Of a stretch of 64,000 nt of DNA, positions 1 through 11,861 are shown in pieces; within the stretch, counting starts at the first letter, position 1; every line of letters starts with the position of its first letter. The DNA is taken from NCBI GenBank assembly GCA_033675265.1, contig JAUJYZ010000453.1, positions 1 to 64,000 on the forward strand, in the 5' to 3' direction. The notes under the pieces are model-generated. The model ran no database searches. It was not told the origin of the DNA and saw only the letters and a program-made list of their open reading frames with translations. A program made the position numbers and the translations under genes. Source of the DNA: Actinostola sp. cb2023. Taxonomy: Eukaryota; Cnidaria; Anthozoa; Actiniaria; Actinostolidae.

Positions 1-480
1 ACAAGACTGTACTAGGTGAGAGGGTTTAATTTCATAAGTGACAGTAGGATGCAAAAGGGATGAAGGGATACATGGTAAAAAATATATGTTTTGTTTAGTA
101 AAATGAAAAATAGACACTCTTCGTGGACTGTGTTCTCTTGTTGTTTTATATGGTTGTTGGTCGTTGTTACATTTTTGCTGTTGCTGGTAACGGGCTACTC
201 TGTTGTTATCTGTTCACTCGGTGTTGTGTTGTCCTGTTTATTGTTTCTTCATTGAAGTAGGACTGCTTTCATGTTGTCAATGTCACTAGGAGTATGGAAC
301 TATTCCTGGATTGCAACACATTTGCACCTTATGTATTTGTTCTTGTTGATTGTATCACTAACATATTGTGGTCCACAGTTGTCTGGATTGCACTGGCTGC
401 ATCCATCATGATTTGACACAACGACGAGTAGACGAAGATTGGTCTTCTTATTTGATGATCACAATAGGTAAAGATTCTTG
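1..480. other. No gene seen
   Basis: AT/GT-rich sequence without a recognisable coding region, repeat unit or RNA. The short open frames here look like chance. Confidence 0.5.
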
Positions 481-1345
481 GGTTCCCTGTGGTCAGCATT
501 CCCACAGATTGCTGGTGACCCTGTGGTAGCCGCACAGTTTGCCTGGGCCACCTGGGTACAGATCACAGCTGGCTGGCTCACCTGTGTTAATAGATCACAG
601 TTTGCGGGTTTCTGTGTAAGATCACAGTTTGCTGGGGTCCCTGTGAGTACAGTATCACAGTTTTTGCTGGGGTTCCCATGTTAGGAATCACAGGTTGCTG
701 GTCCCTGTTGGACAGTCACAGTTTGCTGGGTAGCCTGTGGTACGATCAACAGCGTGCTGGGCTCCCGTGTACGATATCAAGTTTGCTTGGTTTCCCTGTG
801 TTCGTCACCAGTTTTGCTGGTTCCCCTGTGTAGCAGTCACAGTTTGCTGGTTCCCTGTGGGACAGTCACGTTTGCTTGGTTCCCTGTGTACTGGATCAAG
901 TTTGCTTGGTGTTCCCTGGGGTCGGATCACAGTTTTTTGGGTTTCCCTGTTACAGATCCGTTTGCTTAGGGTTTCCTGTGTACAGATCACATTTGCTTGG
1001 TTCCCATGTGTTACAGTTCAGGTTTTCTTGGGTTTTCCCTGTGCGTGACAGAACTCACGTTTGGCTTGGGTTCCCTGTTTAACCGAGCACTTGCTTGTGG
1101 TGCCCTGTGTACAGTCACAGTTTTTGCGTTGGGTTCCCTGTGTCAGATTCCATATTGCTTGGAGCGGGCCCATGTGGTATGAAATCCAGTTTGCTGGGTA
1201 CCTCTGTGGACGTCCCGTTTGCTGGGTACCCGGTGTACAGATCACAGTTTGCTTGTTCCCTGGGTACACGATCACATATTGCTTGTTCCCTGTGGTAGAG
1301 ATCACATTGCTTGGGTTCCCCCCTGGTGAGATACTGTGTTAAGTG
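481..1345. repeat. Degenerate ~31-bp tandem repeat
   Basis: A unit close to TTTGCTTGGGTTCCCTGTGT followed by ACAGATCACAG recurs more than twenty times. Almost every copy differs by one or more small insertions or deletions, often in G, T or C runs. The short open frames on both strands are products of the repeat and not genes. The irregularity resembles either an old minisatellite or uncorrected long-read sequence. Confidence 0.8.
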
Positions 1346-1489
1346 GGTTGCCTGGGGGCGCATTAGTTGTTGTTCGCATTAGAACTTCATCTGCTGTGCT
1401 TGATTGCTATGGTGGGGACGCCTCTTGTCTGGCCCAATACTGTTACGTGAGACAGTAGCCATATGTGCAGCCAACGTAAGTTATCGGGT

Positions 1490-2225
1490 ACTAGAATGGA
1501 GAATAATGAGGATACAATGATATTGGTGTGATATTGGGTGGTGATGACAAATGATAGTGTGGTGATGATGGGGATCATGTATGATGCCATGATATTGGTG
1601 GGGATATGGTAGCTTCTTGATGACAATGATATTTGGTGTGATGGGATTCATGATAGATGCCCAATATGTTGGTAGGTGATTATGTGTGCATGGACAGATG
1701 ATATTGGTGTTATGATGGTGATGGGTGATGACAATGATATTGGTGGTGTATGGTGATTCATGCTGATGATCTGAATTGGTGGTGAGGGTGTATGATACAA
1801 TGATATTGGTGTGTGGGATCCCCATAGGGATGACAATATGTTTTGGTGTGATGATGTGATGATGAGACATGATATTGGTGTGTGATGATGTGGATGGTGA
1901 TGACATGATGAGTGATGATGGTGTGGTGGTGATGGGTGAGACAATGATATTGGTGTTATGATGTGTGTATGACTGATATTGATGTGATGACAATGCTGTG
2001 GTGTGATGGTGATCATGAGTGTGGCTCATGATATTGGTGGGGAGGGTGTGATCACGATGAGGACCATGATATTGTAGGTGATATGTGATGGTGGATTAAA
2101 AGACTTTGTGATCATGTGATCATGAGCTGACAATTGATATTGGTGGTTGCTGACGGTGATGATGGATGAAATGATGTTGTTGGTGATGATGATGACAATG
2201 ATGTAGTGAATGTGTTGGCCACGTT
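1490..2225. repeat. Degenerate TGATGACAATGATATTGGTG tandem repeat
   Basis: The motif ATGACAATGATATTGGTGTG, with variable TGATGG filler, recurs about every 30-60 bp. It produces His/Thr/Ser-rich frames of 122 and 182 codons on the minus strand, which are repeat artefacts. Units vary in length as in the preceding block. Confidence 0.75.
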
Positions 2226-3235
2226 AATCGGTAGGTTCGTGTCATTAGCCATACATTGTTGTGATGTTACAAGTGGTTTTTTCTAGAGTAGATCGAACTG
2301 TAAGTTCTCTTCAATGGGGAGTTCTGGCTCTATGTAAATAATACTCATGTCATGTTTAGATCTGCTAAAACCTCCGCTATCAGCCCAAGATGGTGAACTT
2401 ATATTGGTGGTTACGAAAAGGATCGCTAACGTCAGGAGCCGACGTGGGAATCTCACACTACACAGTTACAAGTTACAATAGGAGATATATCAGAGCCGTT
2501 GATCCTGGCACTAGTTATATTGCCAATCCTCTTAGCTCTAGGCTGGCTAGCGCTGGGATGCCCGGTTTGCACAGTCTAGAAGAAACTTATACGCATAGCT
2601 GTGGTGATTACTCATTGTATCCCGTTGGGCGCAGCAGCGAAGCTGGGGGAGCAGGGTAGGGGCCCAAGAGTTTGTATTCCTGTATAATCTGCATACATAG
2701 GACAAACGACAGACGACAGACGACGACACGACGCAGACGACACGACGGACAGACAATTGAGGAGTAGGATAGATGTATAGATCGTGGCTTTATTATCAAG
2801 TGTCCCTTCAGCATTAGAGATTGCAATACATCACCCTCTATAGTGTTTCCCTTTATGTGTTACCCCGTGAAAAGAGTCGTCATCATCACATCATTTGTTT
2901 GTTATGTTGTCTTAGCGCGATAAATTGTTTGTTGGATGCCAGGCGTGTGGTGTATCTTGAGCATCTGGCTCGATGAGGTGAAGTAGTGAAAACGCTCGGA
3001 TGCGTTGTAGTAGAATGACATTTTCCCTTCTGTGCCCGTGGTCCTGCGTCTGTCCCACTGTCTTTCCCCTGTCGAGACGGTATCCCTTTGCATTCCCTAG
3101 TCCATGGCCCATCTTTCTCAGGTCACGGGGGGAGGGGTTTCTGATCTGCTTTAGACGCCAGCTTGCCTATGCCGACGGTGGGACATGGCTTTTAGATACA
3201 GGGTAGTGATTTAAGCGGAACGTAAATGATTGTTA
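2226..3235. other. No gene seen; short CGACGACA-rich tract
   Basis: This stretch links two tandem-repeat blocks. A simple tract of repeated ACGACAGACGACA lies at about 2700-2755. An 89-codon open frame at 2390-2659 has no family features that I recognise and is probably chance. Confidence 0.4.
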
Positions 3236-3998
3236 CATGCTATGATATTTGTTTGCTTGCGTGACCATAGAGCGAGTACGCATTGCGTGATGTATATGGT
3301 TACATAGCGGTGCTAGGGGTGGCTTCGTGACCACAGGGGAGACCATTGGCGTGACGTAATAGATGCGTAATCCGGTAGCGATGCTATTGGTGCGGTGCGT
3401 ATCCCAGGGAGAAGCCATTGGGCATAACGCGAAGAATTTTACATTCGCTGTGCTTATTGTTCTCGGGCGTCCACAGGGGGGACCATTGGCGTACGGAATT
3501 GTGTGGTACATAGCGGGCAAGGGGGATGACTCATGAGCTGACTAATTAATGTGTACTAGCTGTGCGAATGGGGGCGTGGGGCGAGGGAGGCCACGGGAGT
3601 ACCAGTGGCGTGCGTAAAATATGGTTACTTAGCTGATGCTATGGTTTGCTTGCGTGACCACAGGGGAGTACCATGGGCGGAACGGAACGAGGTTGTGGCA
3701 GAGCGGGGCGAAGTTGGTGGGCGGCATGAAACAGAGGGATGGACCGGAGAGCGGACGGAAAGTGCGTAGACTAGGGCTGGGCGAGTAGGGGTCTGGTGGC
3801 GTGCCCACGGGGGGACCGGTCGGGCGGGACAGAAGGAAGGGGCTGACAGAGCTGTGCGACGGGGTGGGCGAGCGGCCACGGGGGGTGAACCAGGGCGGGG
3901 CGGTAAAGGGGGGAACTAGCTATCTAATTGGGTGCGGGGCTGGGACACAGGGGAGTACCAGTGGCTGACGAAAGAGGCGCGACGAGCTGGGCTGAGAT
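3236..3998. repeat. Degenerate ~65-70-bp tandem repeat
   Basis: A unit built around TTGCGTGACCACAGGGGAG, ACCATTGGCGTGACG and TACATAGCGATGCTATTG repeats about ten times up to the edge of the palindrome. The copies are strongly divergent and become GC-rich towards 3900. No coding signal was found. Confidence 0.7.
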
Positions 3999-4376
3999 GG
4001 TTTGTACTCCGTGCTACATACTGGAATTCCTACTTTTGAAATACGTCTTTGAAGGTAAACTCGAAGGAGGTTTTCCTGCCTAGTTGCAAAGACAAGTACG
4101 TATAGAGCCCGAGAGTACCCCCAACAAAATCGTGTATGACAATATATCCCAAGGGTACCTGGGTGAAGTGGGGCGTCCCAAAGGTGAAGTGAAATGTCCT
4201 TACACTTTTGAAAATCGCAGCTTGAAAACGAGCCTTACGAGACGCCTGCGGAGGAGGCTACAAATATGTCAACTTGTGTCAATTTATCATAAAGTTTAAC
4301 AATGACAAATTGTGTACATTGTTGTACTACTATCCTGATATTTGAAATTTGCTGTGGTACTTTGCAGTTTTGAATT

Positions 4377-4835
4377 TCACGTGCTTACACAATTATCATG
4401 TAAATATTCATGCAAGGTCATCGAAGCAATGATCCTTGAAACAGGCCAAACAAATGCGTTTTCCACACATTTCACATCCCATTCGGCCAAAGGTTTTGTC
4501 CTTTTCTTTAAGCAGCACTTGCATCGTCCTCTGGACGTTGAAACTGGCCAGTGCCCTTCTTGAATTTTTGCCTCTGTGATAGTGTGCTTTCTTGAAGAGA
4601 AGTCTCCAAACAGTCGTTGAACAAGATCTAATCTGAAGCCTAACTGCTCTGTATTACGATGGTTTGTGGAAAATGGTTTGCAGTATATGAGCATTAACAA
4701 TGGAGACATCCACAAAGAACTACAGTAAATATCGCTCCATATCTGGGCACGACTAGCAATACAATAGTAACCACAAAGCTGGTCACTGAGATCGACCCCT
4801 CCCATGTTCTTGTTGTAAAGTTTTACAACAGGATT
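4377..4835 (-). pseudogene. piggyBac-like transposase, C-terminal part (left copy)
   Basis: The frame carries the piggyBac signature MGGVDLSDQL about 10 codons in, then the conserved Arg/Ile/Tyr-rich tail of the catalytic domain, and then the start of the cysteine-rich domain (CKCC). piggyBac transposases cut and paste DNA at TTAA. Only about 140 residues remain of a family usually near 550-600. After CKCCLKK the left copy loses one A in an A run (GAAAAGG here, GAAAAAGG in the right arm), so the remaining zinc-binding cysteines fall out of frame. Upstream sequence resembles the preceding family segment but contains stops. Confidence 0.8.
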
Positions 4836-5276
4836 ACTTCAATGATACTACGATCTTTCTGTCTCCTGTTCACTGTTTCACCACCTGAAGACCAGCCTGT
4901 TCTGTCAAGGATTTCTTAACAATGATGAATAGACTTTATTTATCGAGGGTAGCACGTGACAGTTTGTGTAAACTGATGACCCTGTGGTCCTCCAATAATA
5001 AATAATAAAATAATAAAACTTTATTAACATCTTTTTATATGATAGGTATTATGATACGTAACCTGTTTGCAAAGTTTCATTGTCCTACCTTAAAGTCGAG
5101 AAATAATTATCGGGAAGTAATGATAAATCACTGACATACTTCACACGTTCACCTTTAAGTACTGTAGGTCACAATCTTTATGAAATCTGTTTATTAGTTC
5201 CTGTAGCTCTTATTCTTAAAATACCCACCTCCATCACTTGTGCTCTATATTCTTTGTGTAGAGCAGACACACCACA

Positions 5277-5684
5277 TTAGAAAAATCCTTGGCACGGAGA
5301 CTGTTGACAGACTGTAACACGATGACCTCGATAATGGCAATTGCTACATGTAAACGCTATATTGTTCCAGCTGCTTCCCTGTACCTGGGGTTTTCTTTCA
5401 GGGATGACAAAAGTCACCATTGGAACACTTAGTCTGTATTCTAAGGCATTCCTTTGATCTTGAAGATTGTGCAGAAGATTTTCCACTGCATGTTCACTAT
5501 TCGAATCATTGTGCACTGGATTCACTGGAGGGTTCTTGGTCACAAAGAACGGCTCAATAATTTTTACCTTTACTTTGTCTCTGTCCCTTGTGTCGGTAAT
5601 ATCGACATCAACATATTCTTCCGAATCGGAATCGAATCGCTGAAGGGACACCCTTGTCATTGGCCCTGTCAACCGAAACCGCAA
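5277..5684 (-). pseudogene. CCHC zinc-knuckle protein fragment (left copy)
   Basis: An open frame of 135 codons with an acidic N-terminal half (FDSDSEEYVDVDITD) and a C-terminal zinc-knuckle-like cluster CSNCHYRGHRVTVC (C-x2-C-x4-H-x4-C), followed by two more cysteines. It stops right after CQGFF. The sequence past the stop (CGVSALHKEYR) still looks like the same protein, so the stop probably replaced a Tyr codon. The family is not identified; similar cysteine clusters occur in uncharacterised, often transposon-borne, invertebrate proteins. The N-terminus is uncertain. Confidence 0.45.
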
Positions 5685-5751
5685 ATACTTTTTCTACCAG
5701 TTTTTTTTGTTTACTCAGCATAGTGAAATCGATAGTTGTCACCTTTCTAAC

Positions 5752-5752
<1 letters not shown>

Positions 5753-5800
<48 letters not shown>
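5753..5800 (-). repeat. (TTGA)n retroposon 3' tail (left copy)
   Basis: Twelve TCAA units lie next to TGGTCTTTATTAT. Read on the minus strand this is AATAAAGACCA followed by a tetranucleotide array, the usual 3' end of a non-LTR or SINE retroposon. The body would extend to about 5801-5960 but was not identified. Confidence 0.6.
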
Positions 5801-5801
<1 letters not shown>

Positions 5802-7317
5802 GGTCTTTATTATAATAAGATAAAATTACATATCTTATTTAACACAGCAAATATCAAAAGAAGCAAAACAAAAAGCGAAATACAAATTTAAATATAATAA
5901 ATAATACAATTGATTCGTCTCGGCAATACAGGCTGGCCGATTATATTCTAATAAAATCGTAATAAAATGAAGTAAGTTTTATATAAGTTAAATAGAAAAT
6001 ATATTGTTCTCACAAACGTGACATGAATGGCGAGCAAAACAACACAATTCCTTTCTAAACAATATAGATTTTCATCCATATTTAAAACCGTAAAGACACA
6101 TAAACTGTGATAAAAAGAGGTTATTTTAGTTTCAAACAGCTTACTTTTCCAACAAGGCTGTCTGCTTTCTGCCATCTTGTTTGCACGTGCCAATTACGTA
6201 AACTTCATACTGGTCTTCATGTGGAGCTTGTCTATATAAGGAGGACCAGTTTGTTGAATAATCCAATCAGAATTCGAGTAGTGAATTTATTCTGTTTTGA
6301 ACACTGAAATCTTTGTTTTGTAAATGGAAGCCCGAAGCGAATAATCAACTCAATTTCCCAATATTGAAATCATTATCTTTATCCTTGGCATGATAAGAAG
6401 ATCACCTAGGCCCCATCATGTTTAATTTGTCATTACAATCGAGATTTGCCGCTCATTGCTGGATTTTTGTTACATTTGTAATAAATACCTAATCTCTACA
6501 TATGGGTGTAAACTAAATTCTTAAGGTTAAATCCTTATAAGCTTACCATTCTTCTGTCCTTTGGCAGACGTTTCCACATTTTCCCCACAGGGCCAAGTTC
6601 GTCAATAAAATCTTCCTGTCAAATTATGTGATTAACATAATTGTATTTAAAAAACTTAATTTAAAAAACACATTTGCCACATACTATTTCACTCTGTCAC
6701 GTGCAACCGAAGTCGAATGGTTAAAGGTCAGTGATCGCAAGCAGTCGGTCAGTATAACAATACACAACAGTTTTTTAAAATCGTTTTACTCTCTGCATCA
6801 ACGAACAAAAGTGAACAATGGATTCAAATGTAAAGAAAGAAAGAAAACAAAATTTAGTGCTACAAAAATGTTTGAACCATATTTTTACAAGTTTAGTTAT
6901 TGTCAAATCAGGTAGGTTTCCTGGTGCTGCCCTTTCGGATTGAAGTAGTGCTGCCTTCTGGGAAGAACCCGCTGTCTTGCTCTCCTGGTAGGAGAGGAAA
7001 CGACAAACTCTCTATTTGTTTTTGATTTTTGTGGCTACTCCTCTTCTTAGAAGAGAGTAGCCACTATGTCATCGAGTGTGAAAGTCCGTCCGTAAGTAAG
7101 TAAGTAACCCTAATCTTCGGATAGTGTTCGGAACTAGTCAGGTGATCGAAAATCAGCCACGATGTCGCGACGATGTACCCGATGGTTTATTCGTCTGGTT
7201 GTCGACATTTTATCGATTCGGATACATTCTTCTCGTGGTTGTCGACATTTTATCGATTCGATAGCGTTCAAAATACGTCGTGTTGGATTTCCATGTGCTT
7301 TTCGCTGCACGGCTTTG
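5801..7317. other. No gene seen; short direct repeat at 7195-7262
   Basis: Mostly AT-rich sequence. GGTTGTCGACATTTTATCGA occurs twice in direct orientation (about 7198 and 7236) inside a 76-codon frame that looks fortuitous. A GTAAGTAAGTAAGTAA tract lies at about 7092. No domain was recognised in any frame. Confidence 0.4.
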
Positions 7318-7975
7318 TTTAGAAGGGTAAGTTTACACTCTCTACTATTCTATTTTGCACCAGAAACCGGACAAATCTCTCGTGCAAAGTGACAAGTGTT
7401 TGATCATAAAGATATTTTCAAGTTTTTCAGTGACGGTTTGTTGAGATTATTTTCCAGCGGAAATTATATCGATTTGTGTTTGTGTTTGTTCGGCCTTTAA
7501 AATAGCTCCATCAGTCCATGACGATCGACTCTTGTCTGTGTAGTGGCTCCATGTAAACTACCAGATCTATAACCGATTTAAAGGGTCAAGTAATTCTCTT
7601 CGAGGAACAAATAATGTCTTTATTTAATGTTTATATGCGAGACACAAACAAACACGGCTCTCGTTTCTCTTTCAGTCTTTGTCCCAAAACTCGCTGAAAG
7701 CCGTTGTAATCGCTAAATAAATGACACGCAGGAGTGAAGTGCATATTCATCTTTATTTTGAAAGCAGTTTTAGAAATGCAAGATATCAAAAGGACAGGAT
7801 TCATTTCTAGAAGTGAATTTACGGCCATATACTGCCGATCGATCAAATAAGACACAGGAAGCCCAATACACAAACAGAGGGTGGTGATCTTTACACACGA
7901 GAGATGTGTCTAGTTTCTGGTGCAAAATAGCATAAAATCATAGTATATTAGAGTGTAAACTTATCTTCAAATTAG
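7318..7975. mobile_element. Inverted-repeat element, ~80-bp arms (left copy)
   Basis: AAGTTTACACTCT, TATTTTGCACCAGAAAC and ATCTCTCGTG in 7326-7385 return in reverse complement in 7890-7970. The arms are about 80 bp and imperfect, around a core of about 480 bp with no transposase. This fits a MITE or fold-back element; target duplications were not found. Confidence 0.5.
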
Positions 7976-9006
7976 ATATTCTATTTATTATACTTAAAGT
8001 TTTCATATATTTAGGTGAAGTCAAATAAATAAATAAACACCACTTCAGTTTAATTTTTTTTGGAGAAGCATAATATCGCAAAACTCAAAGAAAGGAAATG
8101 ATTTACTGAGCGACGTTTCGGAGTCATCATGACGCCATTATCAATTCATTGTTAAATTAATGTTAATATTCAATTACTAATGATATATCAATGCTGTTCA
8201 TATCGATTGTTTAATAACAACTGTTATTGTTCAATTATTTGTACGCTGTCACAATTGTTTTCAATTAAACTTTGTATTTTAATTTCTGATTCAGTAAATT
8301 AGCATTATATAGAACCAAAGAACAAGTTCCAGCAGATAGTTCAAACATACTACATGTAGTTCAACAGAGGAATCAATCCAACTACACATTGATTCTATAT
8401 ATTTCAAAACCGCAGTACCTACATGTAGTTATAGACTACCTGTTTTGTTTTTTTTTATAGTAGCCACATGCAGTCCTTGACTGCCTATTTTTTTGAGTTT
8501 GTTGCTGTCCCAGAGGAGCTTTTTTTTACTAGCAATATTTCTGTAACTATGTCTTTTTTATCCACTTTCCACGCTTCATCATATTGAGTGCTGCTTTCCT
8601 CTTGCTAAGTTTCATATTGTAATGTAAGCAATTTACTTGGAATGAGTATGTACATGAGAAAATGAATAACAGAAAACCCACTTACACAAATGGACAATTA
8701 CAATATTTTATAAAGAATTAATTTGAAAACAAGAGAAATGATATCATTTTTCTTAAAAGTCCTTAATTTGAAGTAATCTCGTGTCTTTCAAAGTTTGTTA
8801 TAATTTATTTGAGATTATGAAAGTATTGCCGCACAAAGCTAGAAATCGATTGTATCATTAGTAAGTAAGTTAAAACTGCGAAGGTGCTAAGCTCCAACTA
8901 GAGGAAGGGAGTTACATTAAAGAAACTGCGGAACAAAATCTAACGAGTATTTTTCTTAATTAGCTTTTAGGATAATGTATTGTTCCTCTCATATAATGCA
9001 TTGATC
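7976..9006. other. AT-rich interval with one PLE-like motif
   Basis: No coding region. At 8112-8132 the minus strand reads CATGATGACTCCGAAACGTC. This resembles the TGATGA...GAAACGTC signature near Penelope-like element ends, where degenerate hammerhead ribozymes are known. There is no stable stem II here and C3 of the core is changed, so it is at most a relic. The right-arm copy is at 38352-38372. Confidence 0.35.
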
Positions 9007-9125
9007 GATACAGAATACTTATAGAGCTTATTAGTATTCTGTATCTGATACAGAATACTAATAAGGTCTATTAGTATTCTGTATCAGATACAGAATACTA
9101 ATAAGCTTTATTACTATTCTGTATC
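9007..9125. repeat. Three tandem hairpins, 40-bp period (left copy)
   Basis: GATACAGAATACTAATAAG followed by its near-exact complement ending TATTCTGTATC repeats at 9007, 9047 and 9087. Each unit is itself a palindrome, and small differences sit at the hairpin tips. Confidence 0.85.
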
Positions 9126-9520
9126 ATAATTATGAACAATTGCAGTAATTAATCAATCCCACATATTCCCTGCCAACTATTCAAGCCCTCCCCGTGCTTT
9201 ACGTTTCTTGGGAATTGTATGGGAGTTACAAGGTAGCCACGTGACCAGAATGCTGAGCACAGATTGGACAGCTGCCTAATGAATTAATGAATATTATAAT
9301 TTATTATGTTTTCCAAAGGTAATTAGTTGATATAACACGGTACATTGTGCTCAGTTTCTTCAGAATCAACTATAAATCGGTTAAAAAATAGAAGTATATT
9401 TATAAATTTTAGCCAGTTCTAGTACCTTAAGCCCAAGAGTGACGACCTGCCATACTCATTGCCAGTTTTACTTCTGACCTTGGCGTAACCTCCAGAGACA
9501 GTAGTGGGGCAATATGGTGC

Positions 9521-10000
9521 AAAAAAATGGTTGAATTGTGCGATTTTGGTTAAAAGCACCAAACTTGCCACAATTGTAGTATTCGACGAGCTGAATAATT
9601 TCAGCTATGGACTCAACCGGAATTTGGTCAGGGGGGCCTATTTAAGACCAGAGGGGGGAGGGGTGGGTACAATATTGTCAAATGGTTGTTCGTTTTCGGT
9701 TAAAAACACCAAACTTGGCAAAGTTATAGTATTCGATGAGCTGAATGATTTCAGCTATGGGCCCACCCGGAAATTGGTCAGGGGGGGGGGGGGGGGGGAC
9801 TATTTTTAGATCAGAGTGGGGGAGGGGTGGGTACAATATTGTGGAATGAAGTTGTTCGTTTCAGTTTGGTTAAAAGCACCAAACTTGGCACAATTATAGC
9901 ATTCGATGTGCTGAATAATCTCAGCTATGTGCCCACCTGGAAATTGGTCAGGGATGGCGTTTTTTCTACACTGGAGGGGGTAGGGTTGGGTACGTACATT
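9521..10000. repeat. Three ~150-170-bp tandem units with G runs (left copy)
   Basis: GGTTAAAAGCACCAAACTTG recurs at about 9548, 9698 and 9868. Each copy is followed by AGTATTCGATGAGCTGAAT, a TTGGTCAGGG stretch and a G-rich end. The second unit contains an uninterrupted run of 18 G (9781-9798). The 101-codon and 63-codon frames across it repeat the motif KSTKLxTIxxFD and reflect the array. Confidence 0.75.
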
Positions 10001-10237
10001 TTTGGAAAAAATATATAAAAGTTAAAAACATGTTCAAAACAAGATATATGGCAATGCTATGGTTTGACATATCTCTTGCTTCTACAAGTATACAAATCCT
10101 CAAAATATCCAGGGTGTATTGATTTCCTTTCCTCTAGGGGGTGGAGGGGTATTGTTTGTTTTCTGGCCGGATTGTCATATTGAAGCAATAACTTTGCAAA
10201 AAATATACCATTGAACTAAAAAAGGTAAAGGTTATAC

Positions 10238-10519
10238 CTAATTGCGCTCACATTCCCCACCACATTTGCATGGCGCAGTACTTGGTATCTGATCTTTGGC
10301 ACACTTGCAACATCCCATGCAGCCTTTATCTGGTCTACATCCGCATCTCAAAAGTTCTTGGCAAACCTTTGACGCTTCAGGTAGTGTTGTCCATACCAGT
10401 AGCCATGAGCATGATTGTGCCGTTTTCATCCATCCCCATTCACCAGGAGAATGCAACTTGGGAAGACAATTCAAACACTGATCCCAGCAATGTGCAGCAT
10501 GATATGTTACTCTCTTCAC
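10238..10519 (-). pseudogene. C-terminal fragment of an uncharacterised invertebrate Cys-rich family (left copy)
   Basis: Ninety-three codons with the order YHAAHCWDQ, then GWMKT, then TLPEASKVCQELLRCGC, then a Cys-rich end (GCMGCCKCAK ... CKCGGEC). From memory, this order matches the C-terminus of an uncharacterised family widespread in invertebrate genomes whose central part has a HAFTGCD motif. The matching central part lies 250 bp away on the opposite strand (10765-10926), so the gene is broken and rearranged. Function is unknown; the Cys cluster suggests metal binding. Confidence 0.5.
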
Positions 10520-10764
10520 ATGCTGAAGTAAAAGGCTACTCTCTTTGTACGCTGACGTAAGGCATCTCTTGTCCGAGCAAACCGCAGTGTCTGAATCAGC
10601 ATGAAGCGAAAATCCTTATATCAACTGGAGATAATGACGTTCAAAGTTCATGGTTTTAAATGCTTCAGAACTGTGGAGTGGGCAAGCACTGTCCTAACAT
10701 TCCTGTACATAACATCGTCAAAGCTCTTGGTGATGACTAGAAGTCAATCATCTTCCACATCTTC

Positions 10765-10926
10765 CATGCATTCACAGGGTGCGATCAGGCAACAGCATTA
10801 AATGAACGTGGCATTAACGGTACCGCTTTGACAGTGTGGATTTCATATGAAGAAGCTACTATTACATCTTTGAGGCAGAACCCTTCCGAAGAGGATGCCG
10901 GTCCAGGATGCTATGCCATCACTTGA
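10765..10926 (+). pseudogene. HAFTGCD-motif central fragment of the same family (left copy)
   Basis: The frame opens directly with HAFTGCDQATALNERG and continues GTALTVWISYEEAT until a TGA at 10924. In the family this segment precedes the Cys-rich end on the same strand; here it is on the opposite strand. There is no start codon and no intact upstream part. Confidence 0.4.
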
Positions 10927-11861
10927 GCGATTTGTCGTGATATAATGTGCAAGTGCATGTGATCAGTGTCAATGTGAAAAAGGTATCAGGGGAGACAGGA
11001 GCGCCTGCAACGGACTACTGTTTAGGCGATATCCACCTCCCTTAATGCACACGTTGTTAGGGTCCTCATGCAACGCTTCCCCAAGAACGTCTGCGTAGAA
11101 CGCTATCAATTGTGTATGATTGAACAAGAGCTCTTACGAGAGGTTGACTGTAAAATTCGAAGAAAATGAAAGAAAGACGGAAAATGAGGATTAGCTGATT
11201 TCAATCACGTTTTGGTCATAGTTTGTGTTAGAGGTCTAAATTAAATCCACGGCATTAGTTTCTTAAAATATCATAATGCCGGCAATCTACAGGCCATGCA
11301 AATTTGGTGTATTGAGGAGTCCTGGGGCGAGAAGTGAAAATAGGAAATTTAGGGTATGTTTCAAGGGTCGTTACTCGTACGCAATAAGGATATTAGAACA
11401 AAAAACACATTTGGTATTATATTTGATCTATTTCTAATAAATCTAGCACAATTTTCTTCAAAACGTTAAATTTTCGAAGAATCTACAGCTCTATTTTGAG
11501 AAAGGGTTTTTGTCTAAGAGAAAAATATGAAAATATTGTATTTGAAGAGTAAGTTTTGGCGAAACGTCTGATCATCCAGCGGACTTGATTCTTAGTATTT
11601 ATAGAGTTCGAAGTATAAGAAAGCTTGTGAAATCAAGTTTTTCCTGGGTAATTTCATAGAAAGTTTGAAAAATCCAGTCAAATTCTCTGAAAATCACACA
11701 CACACAAAAAATATTGTTTTTGCATTTTATTCTGGAAATAAAGGAAATTTGACATTTGAGCAAATAATACCAATACAAACAAGACAGTTGTGATGCTTGG
11801 TTTATTATTTAGGAGGATCAAGGAGATTGAACATTATTGTTTTTGAAGAAATTGTGTGTCA
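10927..11861. other. No gene seen
   Basis: Sequence without long frames. GAGAGGTTGACTGTAAAATT at about 11142 resembles GAGAGGTTGACTGTAAACTT on the minus strand near 15460, which points to a dispersed repeat end. Confidence 0.4.

Noticed and set aside
1481..2029. His/Ser/Thr-rich minus-strand open frames of 122 and 182 codons
   Set aside because: They translate a degenerate tandem repeat in two frames at once; no start context or domain.
5753..5800. TCAA array as a CRISPR-like or telomeric repeat
   Set aside because: Plain tetranucleotide microsatellite next to AATAAA, i.e. a retroposon tail; no spacers.
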